A stretch of 64,000 nucleotides of DNA from Motacilla alba alba (taxonomy: Eukaryota > Chordata > Aves > Passeriformes > Motacillidae), in NCBI RefSeq assembly GCF_015832195.1, contig NC_052017.1:13220790-13284789 (forward strand). The letters are read 5' to 3'. The notes beneath the pieces were generated by a model, which searched no databases, was not told the origin of the DNA, and saw only the letters and a program-made list of their open reading frames with translations. Shown here piece by piece: positions 13,131 to 24,000 of the stretch (positions are counted from its first letter, which is position 1; each line of letters opens with the position of its first letter). A program made the position numbers and the translations under genes.

Positions 13131-15330
13131 CTAGAGCTGGAAACAGGACTCAAGATTCACCAATGCTGAGTTCAGGGAACAATCTGCCCTGGTCCTGCTG
13201 GCCACACTCTTGCTGATCCAAGCCAGGATGTTGCTGGCCTTCTTGGCCACAGGCTGGGTCATATTCAGCACCCCCAGGTCCCTTTCCTCCAGGCATTTTT
13301 CCAGCCACTCTTCCTCCAGCCTGGAGTGTTGCAGGGGTTGTTGTGACCCAAGTGCAGCATCCTGCACTTTGCCTTGTTGAACCTCAGACCACTGGCCTCA
13401 GTTCAGTGATCCAGCCTGTCCAGAGCCCTCTGCAGAGCTCTCCTGCCCTCCAGCAGATCAACACTCTTGCCCAGCTTTGTGTTCCCTGCAAACTGACTGA
13501 AGGTGCCCTCAATCTCCTCATCCAGATCACTGATAGCAATATTAAACAGATAATAGAGACAATACTGAGCCCTGGGGAGCAGCACTGGTGACTGGCTGCC
13601 ATCTGGGTGTAACTCCATTTACCACCGCTGGGTCTGGGCCTTGCTGCTCAGCCAGTTTTTTACCCAATAAAGAGCATGCCTATCCAAGCCATGAACAGCC
13701 AGGAGAATGCTGTGGGAAGTGGTGTCAAAGGCTTTAGTAAAGTCTAGGCAGACACATCCACAGCCTTTCCCTCATCCAGTAAGTGGTCACCTTGTCATAG
13801 AATGAGATCAGGTTGGTCGAGCAGGACCTGCTTTTTATAAACCAGTGCTGGCTGGGCCTGATTCTCTGGTTGTCCTGGATGTACTGGGTAATGGCACTCA
13901 AGATCCCCTGCTCCATGGCCTTTCGCAGGTCTGAGGTCATGCTGACAGGCCTGTAGTTTCCTGGATCTTCCGGGACCTCCCTGCTTGGCCGTGGCTGCTA
14001 ATGAATGACAGAAAAGGGCTCACTGAGCACTTCCCCCAGCTCCCTTGGTACCCTTGGGTGGATCCCATCTGGCTCCATAGACTTGAGCATGTCTAAGTGG
14101 TGTAGCAGGTTGCTTCCCTTGGATTATGGTGGTTTCATTCTCTCCCTCATCCCTGTCTTCCAGCTCAGGGACTAGGTACCAGTAGAACTGCTCTTTAATA
14201 TAAGATTGTGGCCAATGAGGCGTTAAGTTCATTGGCCTTTTCCTCATCCTTTGTCACTGTGCTTCCCTCTGCATACAGTAAGGAATGGAGATACTCCTTA
14301 GACTTCACTTTGTTGCTGATGTATTTATAGAAACTTTTTTATTGTCTTTCATGGCAATAGCCAGATTTAAGTTCCAGAGCCAGTTTGGCTTTGGTCCTTC
14401 AAATTTCCTTGCTGCATAACTTCACAACATCCTTGTAGTCTTCCTGCGTGACCTGTCTCTTCTTCCAAAGATCATAAGCTCTGCTTCTTTCCCCCTGGGT
14501 TCCAGCCAAAGCTCTCTGTTCAGTCAGGCCCATCTTTCTCCCCAGTGACTTGTCTTTCAGCATGTGGGGCAATCCTGCTGTTGTGCCTTTGCAGTTTCTT
14601 TCTTAAAGAATGTCCAGCCTTCCTGGACTCCTTTGTCCTTCAGTATTGCTTCCCAAGGGACTCTTGTCACCTTCCTAAACGTGCCAAAGTCTGTCCTCTG
14701 GAATTCCAGGGTCACAGTTCTGCTGCCTGTGGCAGTTCTGCCTCTTTCATACTGCAAGAGTGCAATGCTGTCATTTTGTGAACTCAGTGCCCAAGACTAC
14801 CTCCAATCATCACATCACCCATCAGTCCTCCTCTGTTTACAGATAACAGGACCAACTGGCACCTTCCTTAGGTGGCTTCCTCTCCAGCTGTGTCAGGAAG
14901 GTCACCTTCCATAATCTGCAGGTAGCTCCTGGACTATTTCTCTGCTGTATTTCCAGAAGACATCTGGTAAATTGAAGTTCTTCCATGAGAACAAGGGCCA
15001 GTAACTGTGAGTCTTCTGTCAGCTGCTTATAAAATGTTTCCTCTGCAACTTGATTCTGGTTAGGTGGTCTGTGACAGATTCCCACCAGGATATCTGCCCT
15101 GTTGGCCTTTTCCCTGATTCTTCCCCATAAACACTCAGCTCTAGCATCACCATCATTTAGCTCTAAGCAATCAAAACTGTTCCTAACATATACAACATAT
15201 TCCTAACATATACACTACCCAACTTTTCCTTCCTTGCCTGTCCCCTCTGAACAATTTATGGTCAACCCTTCCAGTTGTGTGAGTTTCCACGATGGCAAAT
15301 GTGGCAGCTTTCCTCCTGCACCAATGGCTT
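13131..15330 (-). pseudogene. Decayed CR1 ORF2 (endonuclease-reverse transcriptase)
   Basis: Reading down the minus strand: 15,395-15,183 gives VDHKLFRGDRQGRKSWVV and 15,085-14,837 gives MGICHRPPNQNQ (endonuclease region); 14,757-14,557 gives RTVTLEFQRTDFGTFR and VPWEAIL (linker); 13,940-13,734 gives ILSAITQYIQDNQ and SCSTNLISFYDKVT (RT fingers/palm); 13,618-13,403 gives [20 protein letters not shown] then AGNTKLG (RT palm); 13,367-13,131 gives EERDLGVLN and VAKKASNILAWISKSVASR (RT C-terminus). In an active CR1-type RT the catalytic motif is F/Y-A-D-D; here it reads F-A-G-N, so both catalytic aspartates are lost. Blocks lie in different frames with frameshifts and gaps between them. The enzyme, which would nick target DNA and reverse-transcribe its own RNA, cannot be functional. 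Confidence 0.9.
15180..15215. repeat. 20-bp tandem duplication within the CR1 endonuclease region
   Basis: TTCCTAACATATACA occurs at 15,180 and again at 15,200 (period 20 bp). It sits inside the region that encodes the CR1 ORF2 endonuclease on the minus strand, so it shifts the frame there. It therefore arose in this copy or a recent defective ancestor. Confidence 0.85.
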
Positions 15331-18300
15331 TTATCTCCTCTTGTTTTCGTATTCAAGTAGAGCCATAAGTTTTGTAGGAATGGAAATGGTTTCAAAATCT
15401 TTCCTCGAGTGGTTTCTGAGGCATAGAATAGAATTTGTGACTGAAAGTTGGAAAGAGATAGAGCAGAACAGGATGATGGTTATGGTTATTCCTACTGGTC
15501 AGAAAAAAATTTACACAGCCTCTTGAACTTAGATCTGCTGTATGCTATACATATTAAAGAGATAGTTAGAAAGGTTACTCTAAACTTAAAAATGCTTTAG
15601 TTGTTCCTGTGCTGATCATGCTTAAAGTGAGTTATGGAAAATTTTTATGATGTAGTTTTCTACTTCATTTGCTAATTCCTTGGGAAAAAAAAAAAACAAA
15701 CTCAAACCCAAAAAACCCACAAAACCAAAGAAATTCCACAGAATTGTTTCCTGAAAAGAAAACCCAAGAAAACTGAGGTGGCAATAACTCTACCATTTGT
15801 CTTTCATTGCTTTCATTCTGGTTTTATTGAGAGCAAGATCAAACACGAAGTGTTCGTGCTTGAGAGAACCACAATGTTCCACAGTCTGTCACACTTGAGG
15901 TCAATTTGTTCATTAAGGGCTGTTCCAATTTTTAAATATTGTGAACTTTAAACATTGCTGTTAAACCGCCTTAGGTTCTCCTCTACAGACCTCGCTTTAC
16001 TGAGTTACTTTCTCTTCCTCTAGTAGTACTTTGGCATGTTCAGGCAGACTACATTGATTTCTTTGTTTTGAATATTGTTAATCTCGTTGCTCATTTTTCA
16101 TCAAAAATAGCTTTCATAAATCTGTCAGCTGTCAGAAATAGAAGTCAGCTTTGAAAACTTTTTAAATATTGCAATGCATTTTCATTAAAACAAGTTGACA
16201 GCAGAGAACATATTTCTTTTTTTGACACCATCACAATGCTTTGATGAATGACACCGGGCAGTGGTTTTTTCACTTTATGACATTGTTGAGGCACAATACC
16301 AGTGTGGCAGATGCAGACTGAGATTCCCAACTCTTCCCTATCAGCTCCTGTGCCTGTTTGCTCCACAGACAAGCGATGGAGCATTGGCACCAGTGCTTAC
16401 TCACAGACATGGGCAGATTTGCATTGGGGGAAACAGATGCAGACAGTGGTGTAATAGTTTGTCTTTTTTAAAATGACAATGATTTCCTGAATTATTATGA
16501 ATGTTGATGCTTGCTGCTACAAAACAATTCATTGAACTTCAGTTCTGTAGCTGTAAAAATATGTTCAGTTACTGAAATATAATGAATTCATTTTTCTTCC
16601 TCCTTCCATGCTCCATCAGAAGTTAGATGGACTGAATACAGACATTAACTCAGATGCAAATGAACTAAATAACTTGAGCATTGCCTTTGGCCTAATGTCT
16701 TGGAGTTGGTATTCAGGCATCTGAACAGCTACATGTGGATTACAGAACAGGGAAATGAACTTTTTTCCCCCCTGTTAATACATCTTAAAAGAATAATAGC
16801 TGACATCTACTAGTTAGCAAAAATGTAAGACTTTAGTCCTTCCAAGTGATAAAGTGGTGGTTTAAAAAGCATATAAACTCTGTAATAAACTATTTAAATC
16901 TTTGGATGTGGAGCCTTCCTTGCTTAACTAGCTTGCAAGTTCAAGGTTTGTGACTGTAGGCAGCAGGGTCCAACCTGAGCAGGGTAGGTCTTCAAGGCAT
17001 TTCTGTCTAACCCTCTGCATCTTGGCTCTGTTCTTTTAATTCCCATTCTCAGTCTTCTGAGTGGCCATCAAATGCAAGAGAGTGAGGGTATTTGCTAACA
17101 ACGTGAAGGTTTGGTCTATACAGGTGTTACAGAGCTGGTGTATGATGCTTGCTGCTGCAAAGATCAGGATAACTATCTCGATGTACCCACTCATTCCCTT
17201 CCCCACCCCCTTCCTTTTTATGGCTTCCAAAAAGCAACTGTATTTTCATTTGCCAAAATAAAATTAAAAAAAGACTGTTATGTCTACACTCACTTCACTT
17301 TTATTGGGAAGTAAAGTGCTTGTTTAGCCCCTCTGAATGTATTACATCCACGTTCTAGAAAGGGCAGTGTTTCCTTCAGGTTTCCGTAGGACCTCCTAGT
17401 TACTGTATGGATATTGAATCCAGGTTAAACAAATACTTGAAAGTGCTCTTACCTGTTCTTAATAATTTCCAAATGTTACAGCTTAGTGATATGGAGCTCA
17501 GATAGGCTCCTTTTAAATCACTCCAAAAGCTGATAGGTACTTATTGATGCATTCAGTGAATTTATGTTTTGGTAACTTGCAGAGATTAACGCATTGATCT
17601 TCTGCTGCATTTTAGTAAACAGTTCATGATTCTCATACTCTGAAATTGAAAACCTGTTGCAAATTTGAACCTAGCTTGTCTTTGCTCATACTGTTTAGAT
17701 CAGCATTTGGGTTGGACTCATAAAATGGAGCAGCTGTATCTCATGCTTTGATCAAACAAAAAATAGGCTTACTGATTTTGATTCAAGTTTCTCTGTTTTA
17801 ATCCTAAATTGTACCATGGAAATCATAATCTGAAGAAAATTGCCCCTTTAAAAAATTCTAGTTATATTAATTTCTAAAATGTAGCCTTCATTTTAAAGTA
17901 ACTTGTCCTTTTTGTTTGTTTTCGAGTTTCTTTTCATCATTACTTATTTTCTTAATTCTGCTGCTAGGAAGCTGGTTTTACAGAGAGACTGAGGTGGAAA
18001 AGCATATGGTTTTTTGTTGCTGTTGGGGGAATTATTCTTGGAGCCATGACAAAATTAATAAGAGAAAAAAAGCAATAATTTTTTTGTTGGTTTTACTTTC
18101 TGCTTCATTATGTGTTTAGTTGAGTAGATAAATCAATAGCAACATCTGTAACACAGTGAATTAATTTAATAGAAAAAGTTTGGAAGGAGTAAATTAGTGA
18201 CATGGCAATGAGCTTCAGTGTAGATGGAATTAAGACAGGACCTATTTATTTTTTTTAAATGAAAACTTTCTAGATGATAGATGGTGAAAGAAAGTAGGAA

Positions 18301-18430
18301 GTCTCCAGATTTTAAAGAAGAGCATTCCAAGTACAGCATAAAAGCAGAATACACCGAAATCCCAGTGGTCTAACTGTGGAAGGAGAGAGGATGCACATAT
18401 TTCTCTTCTGGGAGTCAGCAGAACAGCTGG
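15331..18430. other. Intron-like non-coding sequence
   Basis: Unique AT-rich DNA. An A/C-rich purine stretch lies at 15,685-15,740 (A run followed by CAAACTCAAACCC-like text). A weak exon candidate at 16,620 is listed separately. No other supported feature. Confidence 0.5.
16620..16724 (+). other. Weak candidate alternative terminal exon
   Basis: A strong pyrimidine tract (TTTTTCTTCCTCCTTCC) followed by CATCAG makes a good splice acceptor at 16,619/16,620. The only frame open after it is phase 0, matching the phase-0 donor at 4938: 34 codons beginning KLDGLNTDINSDANELNNLS, then TGA at 16,722. AATAAA occurs about 160 bp downstream (near 16,883). No donor of quality is visible, so it could only be a last exon. 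Open runs of about 30 codons after acceptor-like sites are common by chance. Confidence 0.18.
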
Positions 18431-18439
18431 AGGACCTCT

Positions 18440-18560
18440 GGGGAAAAACTGATTTTCCACTCCTTCTGTAGCTGGCTGTGTTTTGACTCTGTCACAAACA
18501 TCCTGTATGACTTTGGGCAAGTCTGTTTTGGAGAAATTGTTATGGTACACCTTGGTAATG
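18440..18560 (+). repeat. Possible ancient MIR-like SINE remnant
   Basis: The stretch CTGTATGACTTTGGGCAAGTCTG at about 18,503-18,525 resembles the conserved core of MIR-type SINEs (tgtgtgaccttgggcaagt), an ancient amniote repeat. Flanks do not align convincingly by eye. A 143-codon minus-strand open frame covering this region (18,242-18,673) has no family resemblance and is probably fortuitous. Confidence 0.22.
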
Positions 18561-20084
18561 AGGAAAAGGAATGTGGCACAGCCAGCTTGGATTTTGTTAT
18601 ACAATCCAACTGCTTGCAAGCAGGAGCGGAGTCTGAGTTGACAAAGGAACAAACACAAAGGAGGACTTTGCAATTGATTGCTCCTCTTACATCCTGATGT
18701 TTTAATGAATCTGATCTTGTGGGGAGGGTCGATGTGTTTTCTATCTCATATGTTTGTTAGTATTAGTTATATTTCATAAATCTGTTTTGGTTACTGGGGT
18801 GGAATTCAGATGATCCATATGGTATTTCTCACTTGGATTTCTGAAAGATGTTTGACAAGCTCTGTCCCCAAAAGCTCTAAAGACTTAACAGCCATGGAAT
18901 AAGGGAGAAGTTTGTCTATAGCTAATGAAAAAAAAAATAAAAAAGGAGGAAATAAAGTGGAAGGGCGAATATCAAAGTTTTATTATCAACAATAGAAGGT
19001 CACCAGCATTTTTTTTGGAGGTGACTGAGACTTGTGCTCTTAGTCAGAGCTATATATGAGCTGTAGAGGGAAGCAGGAGACGGCAACACTGAGGAATAAT
19101 CCCTAAATGTTCGGAATAGTAGGGAAGGTGTCTGTCACAGTCTTTCATGTCTGGTGATCAGAAGACTGTGTGATGGGCATTACAATGATAGATGAAATTA
19201 GTTCAGTTAAATGATGTGGGGTTTTAGGGGGTTATTTCTCCCCTTCTCAAGTTTATATCCAAAGTAATGAGCTTTGAGATAGCTGTTGGAAGTAAGGACC
19301 GTTATCTTGTGCTTACAGTTTATAACTTAACTCAAATATCTCTGTGATCTGTAGCAGAGGGTGGAATATTTTTTTTCTTTTTTCATCATAAAATTTAATG
19401 ATTTGTAATGGTAACTTCTTTGTATTGGTTGTCTGCAGAAAAAAATATTTGTTAATCATACTTTAGATATATTTAGCTTTCTGTATTGGCATCAGTAAAT
19501 GAATCTGTAAATTATAAGTTTATTTTTTAAAAACATAAATCTTACTTTCTACTTTTCTAGGACTGTAGTGCTGATCTGGCTATAGCTAGGTATTTTGCAT
19601 CCTCAAGTAAAGATGTTATTTGTCTGTGGAATTACAGTATAGAATAATATTCATTGCATTTTCATTAAGTGACTAGTTTATATATACTTCTGAATTTATA
19701 TTGATGTTTACAGTGGTGTGGATTTTTTATAGCTATTTTATGTTTTTTCCCCTACTTTTACTACATTGTAATTACTATTGATAAGATGGAGAGATGTTTC
19801 TACCATCTAGTGATGTAGCAGCATGGAAATGGATTCACTGGGTGTCACTATGAGCATTTGTTTGTATTCTGTCCATAATGTGATAGAGTACTTCTTCATC
19901 TAGACTCTTTATAGTAAGGTCTAAGTGAATAATAAAAGAGGACTATAGTAATTCAGTTTCCTTTTTTTTTAGACAGAGAAAGATCTGAAGTAGTCTAGGC
20001 AATTGGAGTAAGTGGATTCGTGACCCAGTACGAATACGTCCCTGTCCTCTCTGTCCATTTAAAACCCAGTATATCTGCCTGAAC

Positions 20085-20232
20085 CCTGGCAGTTTTTAAA
20101 GCCAGGTTGGGTAATGTCTTGAGCGATGTGACCTGGTGAGAAGTGTCTCTGCACATGGCAGGGTGAGTTGGGACTAGATGATCTTTAAGATCCATTCAAA
20201 CCCCTTAACATTCTGTGATTTTATGATTTGGA
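20085..20232 (+). mobile_element. Short CR1 LINE 3' fragment
   Basis: From about 20,085 the text runs 'gcagtttttaaagccaggttggg', 'gatgtgacctggtgagaagtgtc', 'gcacatggcagggtgagttggga', 'actagatgatctttaagatcc', ending ACATTCTGTGATTTTATGATT. This is the canonical CR1 3' UTR and octamer-like tail in plus orientation. Only about 150 bp survive, a typical severely 5'-truncated copy. Confidence 0.92.
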
Positions 20233-20389
20233 ATATGCCTAATTTGTAGTATTCAATACAATTCTTAATATTAGTAATTAAACAAATAATATTAAAACTT
20301 TTTTGGATATGTTTGCCTTGATCAGATACTCACAAATATGACGGTATCACATCAGTGTGTGATGTCCCTCCCTGAAACTTGACTGTGAC

Positions 20390-21000
20390 TAGTGTGAGGC
20401 TCCTCTCTGTGTGACAGCCCCCCTCTTTTTGGGTGACAGGTTTGTCTCTGGATCCTGTTGGAGAAGCAGCTGTTCTTTGGCTCCCCTGAGCCGTGCTAGT
20501 GGAGCCACTCTGGGTATCGGCCACCAAGGGAGCATAAGCAGATTAGCGAGTGGAGCTCAAGTCAGCTTCTGCAAAAGCTTTGTGTCCAGATGCTGTCAGA
20601 GCTCCAATTTAAAGAAGTGTCTTGGGTGCCTAAATCCCTTGACTTTGACAGACTCCAGACACCTTACCCAGTGCTGAGAAGCTGTTTCTCAGAAATGATT
20701 AAATTGTAGGAGCATGTTTGTTATCTGTGCCTGGTTCTCTCTCACACCCCTCTCTGGTAGCAAGCCCGGCCTCGGCCATCTTGGTGGCTCCTTGTGCTTC
20801 CCTTTGTCCCTGTTGGCAAAGGAGCCCGAGGAATCTGTTTAAAACTGGGGGATGCAATAAAGCAGTTTTGATTAACAGTATGCAATTAAGTGGGGGTTGA
20901 TGAAGGTCCTGGCTGAAGGCTCTTGTTGCTCTGGGCCTTCTCTGTTGGCTTTCCAGTCAGGTTACCTGAGTTCTGTTTTACTTGAGCTCAGGCCAAAATG
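20390..21000. other. GC-rich segment of unknown origin, possibly a decayed repeat
   Basis: More GC-rich than its neighbours, with C-rich blocks (GACAGCCCCCCTC, GCAAGCCCGGCCTCGGCC) and an AATAAAGCAG polyadenylation-like motif at about 20,855. This layout would fit an LTR fragment, but I cannot match it to a known LTR and see no paired ends. Short open frames occur on both strands without family resemblance. Confidence 0.3.
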
Positions 21001-24000
21001 AAATGGCATCCAGCTGACCTAGTTGATATTTAATCTCCTTTGGTGCTTCAGCCTCTGTGTGTTCCAGGATTGGATTCCTCTGGTTTGTCTTGTCAAATAA
21101 ACATCAGCATTTAAGGATGTTAGGTGGGTAAGAGCATTAGGTGAATTACCTGCTTCTCCCTGTTAGCAGTCTGGCAGTTCACAGAGGTAGTGCCAACACT
21201 GTCACAGGTACTGCACACTCAATTAAACCGGGAAAATTGTATTTTCCATTGAGCGGCCACAGCTGTGTTGAAACTTAAATGTGTTGAGCTGCTTAGGTTA
21301 AATATTTCACTAAGCCTACTTAAGTTATTTAAATAAAATTTTTTTGGAATGAATCATTGCTTCAGATGTTTTCAACAGCACCTGAAATGGGTGCATGAAA
21401 AAAGAAATGTAGGTTATAATAGATTAACAAATTATGAAATGGATATTAGTTTATAATACTCTTTCCCCTTTACAATTTTTATAATGGCATATTTTTATGT
21501 GATGTTAATGAGCCCTGAAAGCAACTCAGGATGGAAACTAAGGTCATAGTATCCTCATTTTTGTTTTCAGTAGACATTGGGAACTAGTATAGTTTTTAGC
21601 TGCATTTATATGTTTCTCAAAAACGTGGTGCAAAGTTAAGTGGTATAGGGATTTAATCTCAAATATGCACTTAGAGTGTATTTTTTTCCTTCTGTATTTT
21701 AGTATTTGCCCACTTAAGGGAATATACATCTGTATATTCTGCGTCTCTATAGCTGTGGTTTCTTATGCTTTTATAAGCATTTGGTAAATTTTATACTGTA
21801 GAGATAATATGTGCAGTTCACTGCATACCATGCATTAAATCTTTTTGTATAGATTGTTGGCTTTTCAGCATAAAACATAAAGTGCTTTGAGATCTGTTAC
21901 TTAAAGATTTTGACTGGGAACTGGGTACTGAGATGACAGTAAGATGTGATTTGTTATGGCACTGAATATTGCACATTACTGTAACGCTTGGCAAAATTTC
22001 CCTCACTCCATTTATCCCATAGGAAATCTCTTATTGATAAGAACAGTTTTTATTCAAAGTAAAGAGTTCTGCATGGTTCTTCGCATTGTTTTTGTGATAA
22101 AGGTTAACTGGTCAGGCCTAATTTCATCTTTCATGTTGAGTGCATTCATATATTTGAAGAATGTTGGCTAAAACTGAGATCCTACCATTGCAGGGGCATA
22201 TCTGCCCTAAAGATGCTACACTGAAGAACAGATCCCAATCTGAAATTTATTTATGTGTGCTTGTCTGCGTACACACGCAGGAGATTGTTGCATCTAACTT
22301 GAGTAGAGACAGCTTCAATCCTACTAGTGGTTGTGAGAGGTTACTTGTTTAAAATTCACCTGCAACTGTATCTTGGTTGAGTAAGGAACTGTTCCTGTAG
22401 CATTTGCATACAAGCTTTTTTTATTCTTTTGCAAAAGACTTTAGAAAGGTCCTGGGCATTATTTTTGGATCCTTTGGGGTTTAAATAATAGGTAACGTGT
22501 ACAAATTGTATGAAAATAGATGATCTGTATTTTTAGGCAAACCTAAAAAATCTTTATAAAAGTCTCTTTTTCACAGCATATTTACTACTGGCAGGTGAGC
22601 ATAAGCTTGGTGCTCTCACAAGTGCTCTGCAGCCCCTGGTTAGACACCTGGGTGTGCTGCTGCCAGGGAGGTGCAGCAGTCAGGGGTGGGGAGCTGCTCC
22701 ACCTGCTTCAGACTGCTGCATCCTGGAATTGTCCATAATGAATATTCTCTTTTGGTTCTCTGCATGTGTGTAATTAATGGGAGAAACTATTTGAGAGTGG
22801 GCCACAGACAGGTACAGGGCATTGTGGCCAGCTGCCTAATTATTGTCATTAGAAAACATTTGGAAGTTGCTGGTGTGCACTTTTAGAAATCTAACAGTGA
22901 AGGAATCTCTGTATATTTAGATGGATTTGTCCATTGCATTAAATATGATAAAAGTTATTAGATGTACAGTGTTGAAGCATTAATTTTCTAAACATATTTA
23001 TCAAGAAAAGGTAATAATTATAGTCTACTTGATAATATTATACACATCACACTCTTTTTAGCTGATTTTTTCACTGCAACTGTGGCCTATTTTAATTAAC
23101 ATATTTGAAAACAGGTATGAAAACTTGTGCATTTATAACTGCATCTTCAATATCAGTATAATTAAAAAGAATATTAGTGTGTTATAATGAGCCTCAAGAA
23201 AATACTGGGGTTATATGTGAAGCAGATGGCATTCCTTTTCAGTGGGGGAAAAAAGAAGCAGCCTGGATGAAAAGGAACTCCTCTCTGGACTCAGGGCTTT
23301 GCTATGAAATGACTCGGAGTGAACAGGGTGCTTTCCACAGAGGTACACCCAGAATAACCCACTCACTGCTCTCCATGAATTCTTTGAGCCCAGAAAAATC
23401 ACTTTGTCCATCTTGCTTTTAAAAACACATCCTTCATTTGGACAGCTGTATTTGCTATTCCACTATTCCATTTGCTGTTTCTTAGTCGAATGAAGAACAA
23501 GGAGACACGAGCTACCTCTTGTGTTCAATCTGCTTAATTACACTCAGGGGCTTTCTTTTTTTTTTCTTTTTTCTTTTTTTTTTTCCTTTCCCTTCCCCAC
23601 AAAAGGCTGGGCAATTATTAGCTTTTATTAGGATTTCAAATAATTTTCTAAAATATTAAAAATAGTCTTATAGATTTTTGTTATTATGCAGAGAGGTAGA
23701 TGAGGCAATATTTCTACCTGTATGTTAGATACATACTTTTTTGAAGACCTTGTTATGGAAGAGCTGGTCTTCATTTTGCATTGATGAAAATTAGTATATG
23801 TTAAAGATATCAAAGATATGAATTTACAAAGCTTTTTTTTTTTTAAACTTTCTATTAAAATGTTGCAATATCTGTGACGTCTTCAGAGACATGTAGGTCA
23901 CTGTAAATGAAGATGGATAAAATAACAATAGGTGCAGTTTTATGATGTACATTTTTTAGTGTTTGTTCAATAGACAACAAAAAGTGTATTGCACATGCCA

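Larger units (their letters stand above)
12615..15330 (-). mobile_element. Long 5'-truncated CR1 LINE retrotransposon
   Basis: On the minus strand this reads as a CR1 element of about 2.7 kb, from the endonuclease part of ORF2 through the reverse transcriptase to the 3' UTR and tail. The tail (plus-strand 12,627-12,645, AGAATCATAAAATCAAAGAAT) is the degenerate CR1 octamer repeat. Most CR1 copies are a few hundred bp, so this copy is unusually long, but it is truncated before the ORF2 start and contains no ORF1. It lies inside intron-like DNA, opposite in strand to the candidate 4.8/54.8 kb gene. A poly-A stretch at 12,599-12,610 flanks its 3' end. No clear target-site duplication was found by eye. 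Confidence 0.92.

Noticed and set aside
13384..13591. Overlapping open frames on both strands near 13.4-13.6 kb
   Set aside because: The plus-strand frame is a shadow of the CR1 reverse-transcriptase remnant on the minus strand.
18242..18673. 143-codon minus-strand open frame
   Set aside because: No family resemblance. It partly overlaps a possible SINE-like core and its C-terminal half is Phe/Lys-rich text typical of AT-rich non-coding DNA.
19561..19647. Acceptor-like TTCTACTTTTCTAG followed by 28 open codons
   Set aside because: No donor and no nearby strong poly(A) context. Such runs after AG sites recur several times in the window and are expected by chance.
21855..21910. ATAAAGTGCTTTGAGATCTG resembling the tail of MIR/L3-type repeats
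   Set aside because: Short match without supporting flanks; not distinguishable from chance by eye.
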